Shown here in pieces: positions 54,618 through 62,740 of a DNA stretch of 64,000 nucleotides. The position numbers and the translations under genes were made by a program. Source of the stretch: Bacteroidota bacterium. GTDB taxonomy: Bacteria > Bacteroidota > Bacteroidia > Chitinophagales > Saprospiraceae. Each line of letters opens with the position of its first letter. Position 1 is the stretch's first letter. The notes beneath the pieces were generated by a model. It was not told the origin of the DNA, searched no databases, and worked only from the letters and a program-made list of their open reading frames with translations. The stretch covers positions 248,001 through 312,000 of the forward strand of contig JAKOVW010000081.1 in NCBI GenBank assembly GCA_029781865.1. The letters run 5' to 3'.

Positions 54618-55433
54618 TTATGCGGAAACATCATATTCCCTAAGCGCATCATTCAATGAAACTTTCTTATCAGTGGATTCTTTTCGCTGACCAATGATTA
54701 ACGCACAAGGTACCTGATAGTTACCGGCAGGGTATTCTTTTGTATAGGATCCCGGAATGACTACCGAACGCGGAGGTACGTAACCCTTATAAATAGTGGA
54801 TTCTTTAGCAGTAACATCGATAATATGGGTGGAACCGGTAATCACCACGTTAGCTCCCAGCACTGCTTCAGAGCCGATCAGTGCACCTTCCACGATGATA
54901 CAGCGTGAGCCAATAAAGGCATTATCTTCGATAATATTGGGCCTTGCCTGAGGGGGTTCCAGCACGCCACCGATTCCTACACCTCCAGCCAGGTGGACAT
55001 TTTTACCAATTTGTGCACAGGAGCCTACTGTAGCCCATGTATCAACCATAGTTCCTGAGCCGACATAGGCCCCAATGTTGACATAACTTGGCATTAAGAT
55101 GACTCCCGGCTCTAAGAAAGACCCATAGCGGGCAATTCCCGTTGGCACGGCACGAACACCCAATTTATCATATCCGGTTTTAGGCGGGATTTTATCGTAA
55201 AATTCCAGATCTCCGGCTTTGATGATCTTATTTTCAACAATAGGGAAATACAGGAGTATGGCTTTTTTGATCCACTCATGCACGATCCATTCGCCATTGC
55301 GATTTTCTGCCACTCTGATTTTGCCGGTATCCAACAACCGGATGACTTCATGAATTGTGGATTTAATCTTCGGATCCGCAATTAAGCTGCGATCTGACCA
55401 GGCAGATTCAATTGATTTTATAATTTCGTCCAT
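54618..55433 (-). CDS. dapD: 2,3,4,5-tetrahydropyridine-2,6-dicarboxylate N-succinyltransferase
   Basis: A 271-residue cytoplasmic enzyme of the succinylase branch of lysine and meso-diaminopimelate synthesis. It adds succinyl from succinyl-CoA to tetrahydrodipicolinate. Left-handed beta-helix repeats run from about 100 to 210. The signature LEPGVILMPSYVNIGAYVGS, then MVDTWATVGSCAQIGKNVHL and GGVGIGGVLEPPQARPNII, is DapD-specific. I chose ATG 55433 (MDEIIKSIESAW); the frame is open 114 bp further upstream, but that part would overlap the next gene. Length matches E. coli DapD (274). Confidence 0.97.
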   Translation of the reverse strand: MDEIIKSIESAWSDRSLIADPKIKSTIHEVIRLLDTGKIRVAENRNGEWIVHEWIKKAILLYFPIVENKIIKAGDLEFYDKIPPKTGYDKLGVRAVPTGIARYGSFLEPGVILMPSYVNIGAYVGSGTMVDTWATVGSCAQIGKNVHLAGGVGIGGVLEPPQARPNIIEDNAFIGSRCIIVEGALIGSEAVLGANVVITGSTHIIDVTAKESTIYKGYVPPRSVVIPGSYTKEYPAGNYQVPCALIIGQRKESTDKKVSLNDALREYDVSA

Positions 55434-55435
55434 GT

Positions 55436-56098
55436 TCAAAATGTGTATGAAAATGCAAGTATAGTGGAAAATACGCCAACGAAATAACCCAGGTACAATT
55501 CCTCCGCAGTGTGCGCTTTCAGATATAAACGACAGGTTCCAATCCAACCGGCCAGTATGATGGAAAGGCCGATCAAATGATGAAGGTGAAACGTGGATAC
55601 GGTAGATTTTAAAAACCGGAAATAATAGATGTGATCTTCTGAATGAAACAAACGAATCATTATCCAGAAACTTGCAAACGCTGCAATTGACATGGCGTGT
55701 AAACTGACCTTTATTTTAAGATTGAGAACAAATGCAAGAAAGATACAGATAATGGAAGTCAAAATAAATGCAATTAATAATTTGGGTATGTTATCCTGAG
55801 CTTTCAGATTGACCCATAACCACAAATAGAACACAGCACAGATGATCAGCGGTCCGTAACGGTCATACTTGTCTTCCATATTAAAGTTTTTTACTAGGCC
55901 GGTAAACTTTAATAATGCAATGCCAATCGCCGGTACAAGGCAAGTATAAATAAAAATTAAAATGATTAATAAAGACTGTTCACTCCAATGCAATGCTCCA
56001 ATTAAATGTGGTTTTAAACACAGCAATAAGAATAAGGAATAAAAGAGTATAAGCAGTGGATGGAAAACGTAAGAAGTAATTATGGCCAGTAATCTCAT
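55436..56098 (-). CDS. PAP2-like integral membrane protein
   Basis: A 220-residue protein with six hydrophobic segments. The start chosen is the ATG at 56098 (MRLLAIITSYVFHPLL); the frame is open upstream but the extra 32 residues are not hydrophobic in the right way. A segment with VFHPLLILFYSLF and a late STFHLHHLIGLSIILAGWI plus ELYLGYFVG resembles the PAP2 phosphatase superfamily of Bacteroidota. The catalytic His/Arg set is not complete, so it may be inactive or only distantly related. It lies 2 bp from dapD and is possibly co-transcribed. Confidence 0.65.
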   Translation of the reverse strand: MRLLAIITSYVFHPLLILFYSLFLLLCLKPHLIGALHWSEQSLLIILIFIYTCLVPAIGIALLKFTGLVKNFNMEDKYDRYGPLIICAVFYLWLWVNLKAQDNIPKLLIAFILTSIICIFLAFVLNLKIKVSLHAMSIAAFASFWIMIRLFHSEDHIYYFRFLKSTVSTFHLHHLIGLSIILAGWIGTCRLYLKAHTAEELYLGYFVGVFSTILAFSYTF

Positions 56099-56290
56099 TT
56101 TATAAATAATGTGGAAAGATAGATAATTTGAGCGAAATGAACAGTGAGAGAAGCAAATCGGGTATCCGCACTTTAGTGAGACAATCAATGGCAAGACTTT
56201 GGAAAACAGAAATCGGCTTGTCTGAATTCTTTATGATAATAAAGCAAGGGTTAATTCCATTCTTAAAGAATAATCATCCATACAATTCCC

Positions 56291-56298
56291 TATTTTTG
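56291..56298 (+). promoter_or_regulatory. Bacteroidota -7 promoter box, very near a start codon
   Basis: TATTTTTG matches TAnnTTTG exactly and ends 4 bp before the ATG at 56303, which would make the transcript almost leaderless. Confidence 0.4.
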
Positions 56299-56302
56299 CC
56301 AT

Positions 56303-57061
56303 ATGAATGAAAGCAATCCTTATAGCAAATACCGATTTGAAGATTTCACGATCAGGCATTATGTTGAATTGCTTAAAGCACTGAAATCCAATTATACGGT
56401 ATCGCAATATCACCTTTTTAATAAAGACGAAAAATTTGCACTGCTTCGCCATGATATTGATATTTCTCCTCAAAGAGCTTTACAGATGGCCATTGCAGAA
56501 AATAAGGAAGGTTTGAAGGCCACCTATTTCATCCATATTCATAGTGAATATTACAATGTGTTTGAAAAGGAAATTTACAACATCATTTGTAAAATAATTT
56601 CTTTAGGACATGATATTGGAATTCATTTTGACACCCATTTCTATTCTATTGATTCAAAAGAAGCGATTGACAAAAATCTTTATCTGGAAAAAGAATTGCT
56701 GGAACGATTATTTCACACATCCATTCATGTTTTTTCTTTTCATAATACCAATCCATTCATACTTAGTTGCCAGGACGAACAATACGCCGGATTAATTAAT
56801 ACCTATTCCACGTACTTTCAAAAATCAGTGACCTATTGTTCAGACAGCAACGGTTATTGGAAGTTTGAGCGGATGTATGATTTGGTTCAAAGTGCCAAAG
56901 CGGCCAATTTGCAGTTATTGACACATCCCGAATGGTGGCAGGAAGAACCCATGAGTCCATGGCAGAAAGTAAAACGATGTGTAAATGGCAGGGCAGAAAA
57001 AAACCTGACCGCGTATGTAGAAATTCTCAAACAGTACAACAACAAAAATATTGATTGGTGA
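56303..57061 (+). CDS. Polysaccharide-deacetylase-fold protein
   Basis: A 252-residue soluble protein. KFALLRHDIDISPQRALQMA has the conserved RHDID start of the NodB-homology domain, and LGHDIGIHFDTHFYS has the H-x3-H-type metal motif. FSFHNTNPF and LLTHPEWWQEEPM close the fold. It matches a group of polysaccharide-deacetylase-like proteins linked to envelope and surface-glycan genes. The substrate, probably an N-acetylated sugar, is unproved. It stands alone. Confidence 0.75.
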   Translation: MNESNPYSKYRFEDFTIRHYVELLKALKSNYTVSQYHLFNKDEKFALLRHDIDISPQRALQMAIAENKEGLKATYFIHIHSEYYNVFEKEIYNIICKIISLGHDIGIHFDTHFYSIDSKEAIDKNLYLEKELLERLFHTSIHVFSFHNTNPFILSCQDEQYAGLINTYSTYFQKSVTYCSDSNGYWKFERMYDLVQSAKAANLQLLTHPEWWQEEPMSPWQKVKRCVNGRAEKNLTAYVEILKQYNNKNIDW

Positions 57062-57220
57062 TAATTAAACACATGATTTGAATTGTATTTGATAATTGTA
57101 ATTCCACTCTATTACAATTTCACTGCGAAAGGACAACACCATATTTTTTCAATGGTAATGGCTTAATATTTTCCTGATTCAGATTTGAAACATGGGATGG
57201 TAATCGTAAGCCATATTCAT

Positions 57221-60200
57221 TTACCAACCCGGAAGCAAGTTAATTCCAAATTGGGAAACGGCATTTTTTTGAATCGGCCATACCAGGTAGGGTTCCAAAA
57301 CGATAGCGCCAAACAAATTAACGCGAAATCCAAATCCGGCGCTGAACACAGGAAGCGGTTTCAGTTCTTCTAAAGGAGAATTAAAATCTGCAAAGTCATC
57401 CCAGGCTATTCCGCCGTCAGCAAACACATTAAACTCAATTGGTAAAAAGGAGAGGGGTAACAAGGCAAATCGTTTTGGTCCGGTAATTGGCAAGCGAAAC
57501 TCCACAGAGCCAATGGCAATTTTAGATCCACTGATCTGATCATATTTGATACCATAACGGTTGCGCAGGTTATCGAGCTGATCAAAACCATAACCATGCA
57601 TCAATCCATACTGGCCCAAAAGTGTAGGATAAAAATTTGCAGCTTCTTTGCCGTAACGGGAATACTGTAAAAATCGCAATGCAAGTGAAAATGGTTTTAC
57701 CCAATAATACTTTCTCGCATCGAGTGTAGTTGCAAAAAATTGATATTGCCCGAAGTATTGTTCAACACCTACGCGGTAACGGTATCCCAACATGGGTGAG
57801 GTTAATCCAAAATACGAATTATCACCGACCCATGCAGCATTGATATTGGTCAACCAACCCTTTTTGATCAGATATGGACCAAGTTGGATGGAGTTGCCTA
57901 CAGAGATTTTTTCTTTCTGACTGCCGATGTAATTAAGTTTGGAATAATCAGCATATAAATCGTAAATCCGTTCGAGACTGAAAAAACGATATGAAGTCCC
58001 GGCACCAATTTCAAATCGTTGTGTTACGGAAAGAGGATATTGTATAAAAAGGCTGAGTTGATCTTCAAAAATCCGCAAGATCTCCGTGGTATCTTCATAA
58101 GCAGTAAAAACATTGCCATTTTGATCCTGAAAATTCTGAAGCGTATAACCCGGTATGTAATTGAAAAACCGATTTGGCAAATGTTGGATGGAAGCACCCC
58201 ATGGTAGTTTTCCGGAATGATTGATATAAGTGAAGACTCCGGCGAGGTCCTGAATTTCACCATTCAAAGCAATACCCGTATATAATTGATGATTTCCGAG
58301 AATATCCGTGAATAATAAATCGGCACCACCATTCAGGCCCACTCCACTTCCGATATAATTTCCTCCATAACCGGCTCCAGCACTTGCTCCAACATAACTA
58401 AGTCCGAATTGTGCTTTATAAGGAAGGATATGAAAACTGTCCTTTCGAATAACCAGGTCATCCATGGATTTCAATTTGGAATTTACAATATCCTTCAATC
58501 GTGGATTTTCAATTGGCAATACAGCATCTTTTTGATTTATTAATGCGGAGTCTACCTCAATGCTGTTTAATTTATCAAATGACAATTGATAGATCTGAAA
58601 TCCATTGCCTGAGAAATAAGAATAGACCAGGCGATCCCGTTTACCGGAAACAGAGAATGCCGGTGCAAATGAAGTCAATCCACTGACACCTGTCTTCGAA
58701 TCCGTGATCCGTTTGATTTTTGCTGAATCAGCAATGTATTCATAAATATTCTGGCTGCCATTGCAATCGCTGAGGAACAGGATATTTCCTTCTTTGCTGT
58801 ATTGGGGATTGAGGTTATTGGCTCCCGGAAAAAAACCCCGGTGATGAATTTCATTGCTGTTCAGATCAAGTGTTGCGATGTTGTAGTTCCAATAACCATT
58901 TTCCTTTTTCAGTTTGTATTTCAATTCATCTGTTGAAAAGACGATGGACTTTCCATCCGGAGACCAATCGGGATGAATTTCGGAATAAATGGAATTGGTC
59001 AATTGTTTCAGCTCTTTGGTATGGAAAGTATAGAGATAAAGATCTGTTTGTCCTTTGAGGGATCCTGAAAAAACCAGTTGTTTTCCATCGGGTGACCAGG
59101 ACGGATTGCTAAAATAAGGTAGGTTATTAAAGATCAATTCCTGTTCAGTTTTGTCCTTTTCAATATTTTTAATGATTAAGGTGCTTTGGCCGTTTTTAAA
59201 AGCAACAAATGCAAATCGCTTTGAATCAGGAGACCAGCAGCCCGCTGATTCAAGGCTGTTCAAATTATCTATATGACCTTCTTTTGCGGAACTGAATAAT
59301 TTTTTAATTATTTTACCATTGGATGCATCGGCAATAAATAAATCGGTGGTGAATAAATCTTTTTCTGAAAGAAAGCAGACATATTTTCCATTCGGGCTCA
59401 GGCTCGGTGATATGTTAATCCTGCCTGAATTTTCATCGGTAATAATTTTTTTACCTGTAGCATGAGCTTCAGATTTTTGATTTTTATAATATTCAGCAAA
59501 CGTTCTTTGCCAAATATTCGATAAAGTATCCGGATGAATACCAAGTTCTTCCTTGCATGCGAGATTAAAACCAAATTTGCCGATGGCAGTGAAAAAAGGC
59601 TTGATCATTTTATCACCAAACATACCGGCGAAGAACGACCAAAATGCCTGTCCATACCTGTATGGAAAATATTCACTTCGCTCCATTTTAGATAAGGGCG
59701 GGAAATTTTTTGACAGCACTGCATCTCTCATCCACATAGAAGTTTGCACATCCTGACGTCCGAGAGACAAATATTCTGCAAGTCCTTCTACAATCCAGAG
59801 CGGATAATTCTGCAGCGATTGTCTCGACATGGAGTCGCTGTTCAAAATCATGTTATACTGAAAAGCATGTACCAGTTCATGTCCGATCACATGAAATGTC
59901 TGATCATTGGTAAGTGCAATCGGAATAACCATGCGATTGCGCAAACCTTCTGTGACTCCTCCGGTGCCTACGTCAATATTTCCATTAATGATAAAATTCT
60001 GTTGAAAATCACCGTGATTATTATAGAGAACAACCGGATTACGACCATAAAATTTCTCATCCAGAGTCGTAGAATGAACTTCATACCAGGTTTCAAACCA
60101 GGAAGCATATCGCGAAATGACCGTTGAATCCAGATCGTAATAGTAAATGCTGAAATGCGGGGTCTCGTAAATTTTAAAATCGAAATCCCTGTATTTGGGT

Positions 60201-60283
60201 TTATTTCTTCCGAAATACTGTGCATTTGTCGTATAGGAACACAACAGAAATCCAATTACATACATCAGATGTATCCATTTCAT
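57221..60283 (-). CDS. Peptidase-MA/gluzincin + PD40 propeller + Omp85-like barrel protein
   Basis: A 1020-residue outer-membrane protein from the chosen ATG at 60283 (MKWIHLMYVIG, a signal peptide ending TNAQ). An upstream ATG would add 14 residues before the signal peptide. Residues about 30-240 form a zinc-peptidase-like domain with HELVH at 135-139 and WIVEGLAEYLSLG about 35 residues later. PD40 propeller blades follow (WSPDSKRFAFVA, SWSPDGKQLVFSG, DWSPDGKSIVFST). The last 400 residues are a surface-antigen beta-barrel with GGIAWDDF and LEPYLVWPI. This layout is widespread in Bacteroidota; its role is unknown. Confidence 0.85.
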   Translation of the reverse strand: MKWIHLMYVIGFLLCSYTTNAQYFGRNKPKYRDFDFKIYETPHFSIYYYDLDSTVISRYASWFETWYEVHSTTLDEKFYGRNPVVLYNNHGDFQQNFIINGNIDVGTGGVTEGLRNRMVIPIALTNDQTFHVIGHELVHAFQYNMILNSDSMSRQSLQNYPLWIVEGLAEYLSLGRQDVQTSMWMRDAVLSKNFPPLSKMERSEYFPYRYGQAFWSFFAGMFGDKMIKPFFTAIGKFGFNLACKEELGIHPDTLSNIWQRTFAEYYKNQKSEAHATGKKIITDENSGRINISPSLSPNGKYVCFLSEKDLFTTDLFIADASNGKIIKKLFSSAKEGHIDNLNSLESAGCWSPDSKRFAFVAFKNGQSTLIIKNIEKDKTEQELIFNNLPYFSNPSWSPDGKQLVFSGSLKGQTDLYLYTFHTKELKQLTNSIYSEIHPDWSPDGKSIVFSTDELKYKLKKENGYWNYNIATLDLNSNEIHHRGFFPGANNLNPQYSKEGNILFLSDCNGSQNIYEYIADSAKIKRITDSKTGVSGLTSFAPAFSVSGKRDRLVYSYFSGNGFQIYQLSFDKLNSIEVDSALINQKDAVLPIENPRLKDIVNSKLKSMDDLVIRKDSFHILPYKAQFGLSYVGASAGAGYGGNYIGSGVGLNGGADLLFTDILGNHQLYTGIALNGEIQDLAGVFTYINHSGKLPWGASIQHLPNRFFNYIPGYTLQNFQDQNGNVFTAYEDTTEILRIFEDQLSLFIQYPLSVTQRFEIGAGTSYRFFSLERIYDLYADYSKLNYIGSQKEKISVGNSIQLGPYLIKKGWLTNINAAWVGDNSYFGLTSPMLGYRYRVGVEQYFGQYQFFATTLDARKYYWVKPFSLALRFLQYSRYGKEAANFYPTLLGQYGLMHGYGFDQLDNLRNRYGIKYDQISGSKIAIGSVEFRLPITGPKRFALLPLSFLPIEFNVFADGGIAWDDFADFNSPLEELKPLPVFSAGFGFRVNLFGAIVLEPYLVWPIQKNAVSQFGINLLPGW

Positions 60284-60610
60284 AGCGGCAGATTCAACAG
60301 ACTTATTAGACTTAGGCCCATTCAATTTGTATAACGTATTTTATAATCACAAACATATAGAGAAGTTTCCATAACGGGGCATTCATCTCTTTTTCCTTTG
60401 TGTGAGCAGTTGGTTATGGATCGCATTTATTTCTATCAAAAGGATAGCTATGCATTGGCTGTATAATTTGATCTGTATGCAGTTGTAATACAAAACCAGC
60501 ATTTCAGAAAGTGGGTTTAATTCGGAAATCCAACAGAAATAAATTATTGACTTATTTGTGTTGGTTGAGTGCGAGGGCGACCCTTTTGATTTGTATCTTG
60601 CGGGCGCGTT
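60284..60610. other. Promoter-bearing intergenic region
   Basis: 327 bp between two divergent genes. It holds the TATGTTTG box for the minus-strand gene, and TATCTTGC (60594-60601), a poor match to TAnnTTTG, before the flippase ATG. No other gene is seen. Confidence 0.4.
60350..60357 (-). promoter_or_regulatory. Bacteroidota -7 promoter box
   Basis: On the minus strand TATGTTTG matches TAnnTTTG exactly, 66 bp upstream of the ATG at 60283. The upstream -33 box is not clear. Confidence 0.4.
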
Positions 60611-62056
60611 ATGAAAAAGGAATTCGCCATAAATCTGGGACTCTTATTAATTGTCAATCTTTTTATCAAAACTTATTATTTGCTTGGTATTGACCGGCAA
60701 ATGCAATTGGCTTTAGGTACAGAAGTTTATGGGTTTTATTACAAATTGCTCAATGTTACCTTAATCTTTCAATTCATCAATGATTTTGGCATTCAAAATT
60801 ATACCAATCGCTTTGTAAGTCAGAACCGCGATAGTATCAGGCAGCAATACAAGGATATTGCCGGTTTAAAAATGCTATTGTCCTTCGTTTTTATACTTTC
60901 CGTTTTTGCTTTTGTGTGGATTATGAATTACGGAACGGAAATTTATCCATTTATTTTTCATCTGGCATTTAATCAGATTCTGGTAAGTGGAATCAATTTC
61001 GCGCGTTCCAATATTTCCGGTCTGGGATATTACAAAACCGATAGTTTGTTTTCAGTTCTCGACCGGATCCTGTTGATTCTATTTGGATCACTACTGCTTT
61101 TCCAACCGTATTTCAGGTCATTTCTCAGTATCGAGACCTTTGTATGGATACAAACTATTTCGCTGAGTCTCACGTTAATCGTTGCATTCTATTTTATCCG
61201 GTTGAAAGGATTAACATTAGCGTTTTCGAAATTTGACGCGCTGGCAATTAAAAAAATATTAAAAGCCTGCATGCCCTTCGCCATGATCTATTTGTTCAGT
61301 ACATTATACAATAGACTCGATGTAATGCTGATTGGAAAATTGCTTTCCGATGGCAACCAGCAAGCCGGTATTTATGCCTCCTCGATGCGCCTTTTTGAAG
61401 CCTGCAGTATGATTTCATTGTCCTTTGGCAGTTTGTTACTGGCCATGTTTTCTGCATTGCATCTGGACCGCATAAAACTTCAGGATTTATTCAAGATGTC
61501 CATGAATATCTTGATTGTGATTACGATTATTATTGTCATGGCAACATCCTTTTACCCGACTGAAATCATTAATCTATTATATCATCATACTGAATTATAC
61601 TGGACAGACACCTTCAGACTGCTCATGTTTGCATTTATACCTGCCAGCCTGAACTATATAGTAGGTGCTTTATTGCAAGCTGTTCACCAGGAAAAAAAAT
61701 TAGTCCTTTTTTATATCATGGCCAGTTTACTAAGCCTCTTGGTAAATCTATGGGCGATTACGAATTGGAAATTAATTGGCGCGGCTTATGCTGCAATAGT
61801 TACGAACAGCTTACTGGTATTGTTTCAATTGATCTATATACACTACAAAAAATTACTCGAAATTAATGCGGCATTTATTCAACGGGCGGTCCTTTTTGTA
61901 TTGGCAGCAACGCTAGTTTCATATGGATGGAGTTTTTTACCGGTTCACTGGATAATGAAACTAGTCTTAACCTGCGTGAGTATTCTGATTATGGCAATTG
62001 TGATTAAAATGATATTAATCCGGGATTTTATTGAGGCAAAAATTAAGTTGAACTGA
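60611..62056 (+). CDS. Oligosaccharide flippase family membrane protein (Wzx-like)
   Basis: A 481-residue inner-membrane protein with about 12-14 hydrophobic segments. The pattern NDFGIQNYTNRFVSQN near 55 and YNRLDVMLIGKLLSDGNQQ near 230 are typical of polysaccharide flippases of the MOP superfamily (Wzx, MurJ-related). It would move lipid-linked glycans from the inner to the outer leaflet. The substrate is unknown; no glycan gene cluster is adjacent. It overlaps the next convergent gene by 14 bp at its 3' end. Confidence 0.85.
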   Translation: MKKEFAINLGLLLIVNLFIKTYYLLGIDRQMQLALGTEVYGFYYKLLNVTLIFQFINDFGIQNYTNRFVSQNRDSIRQQYKDIAGLKMLLSFVFILSVFAFVWIMNYGTEIYPFIFHLAFNQILVSGINFARSNISGLGYYKTDSLFSVLDRILLILFGSLLLFQPYFRSFLSIETFVWIQTISLSLTLIVAFYFIRLKGLTLAFSKFDALAIKKILKACMPFAMIYLFSTLYNRLDVMLIGKLLSDGNQQAGIYASSMRLFEACSMISLSFGSLLLAMFSALHLDRIKLQDLFKMSMNILIVITIIIVMATSFYPTEIINLLYHHTELYWTDTFRLLMFAFIPASLNYIVGALLQAVHQEKKLVLFYIMASLLSLLVNLWAITNWKLIGAAYAAIVTNSLLVLFQLIYIHYKKLLEINAAFIQRAVLFVLAATLVSYGWSFLPVHWIMKLVLTCVSILIMAIVIKMILIRDFIEAKIKLN

Positions 62057-62684
62057 TTTTACCCGAACGCAAACTGAGGTAGATTTGCACATTCATAACA
62101 CAAATCCAGCTCAGGAACAATGTGAAATTTATCTTTTGAATTACGGGTTGGGCTATGATCATATAATTTAATTCATAGATGAAATAATTGAAGAGCATCA
62201 TGGCCATACAAAAAATTCCGAAGTAGAAAAAGCGAAGTAAATTGTTTTGATACAAGCCACTGAACGTAAAAATCAAAGCAATGATTCCCATTAATCCTGC
62301 GACATGAATGATAGTATCATGTAAATCAGTAAATAAGAAAAACGTAATAGCCATTGCGCTGATTCCAAATGAACGAATCCATTTTTTATACTTCATGCTT
62401 GGAAACATGTATGGTAAATAATACCAAAATGTAGCCAACGAAATGCATAGGACTACCATGGCGCATAATGCAATGGGCCTTGATGCGTTTACAGAACCAT
62501 TCTTTGCTATAGGCATGGTAAGATCACACCAATAATTTTTTAACCAGTCAAAACCCGTACTTTGATGATCCAGGTTTGAACCACCTGGATAATAAAAGCT
62601 TGCCAAAATATAGAGGATAACAAAAATGCCAATTCCGATCAAAGGAAAAAGAATGCGTAGGTATTTCAGTTGAATCGCGGGCAT
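62043..62684 (-). CDS. DUF998-like membrane protein
   Basis: A 213-residue protein with six predicted hydrophobic segments. The first loop has GGSNLDHQSTGFDWLKNYWCDLT, which resembles the DUF998 family start. The end reads LRSGKISST. The function is unknown. Its 3' end overlaps the flippase gene by 14 bp on the opposite strand. Confidence 0.65.
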   Translation of the reverse strand: MPAIQLKYLRILFPLIGIGIFVILYILASFYYPGGSNLDHQSTGFDWLKNYWCDLTMPIAKNGSVNASRPIALCAMVVLCISLATFWYYLPYMFPSMKYKKWIRSFGISAMAITFFLFTDLHDTIIHVAGLMGIIALIFTFSGLYQNNLLRFFYFGIFCMAMMLFNYFIYELNYMIIAQPVIQKINFTLFLSWICVMNVQIYLSLRSGKISST

Positions 62685-62740
62685 GTTCTGAATAACAGCA
62701 AAGAATGTTCCCTCTTAATGAATAATGAAATCGCGTTTTA

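Noticed and set aside
55434-55547. Longer start for DapD at 55547
   Set aside because: The extra 38 residues overlap the membrane-protein gene and are not part of DapD; the ATG at 55433 gives the normal length.
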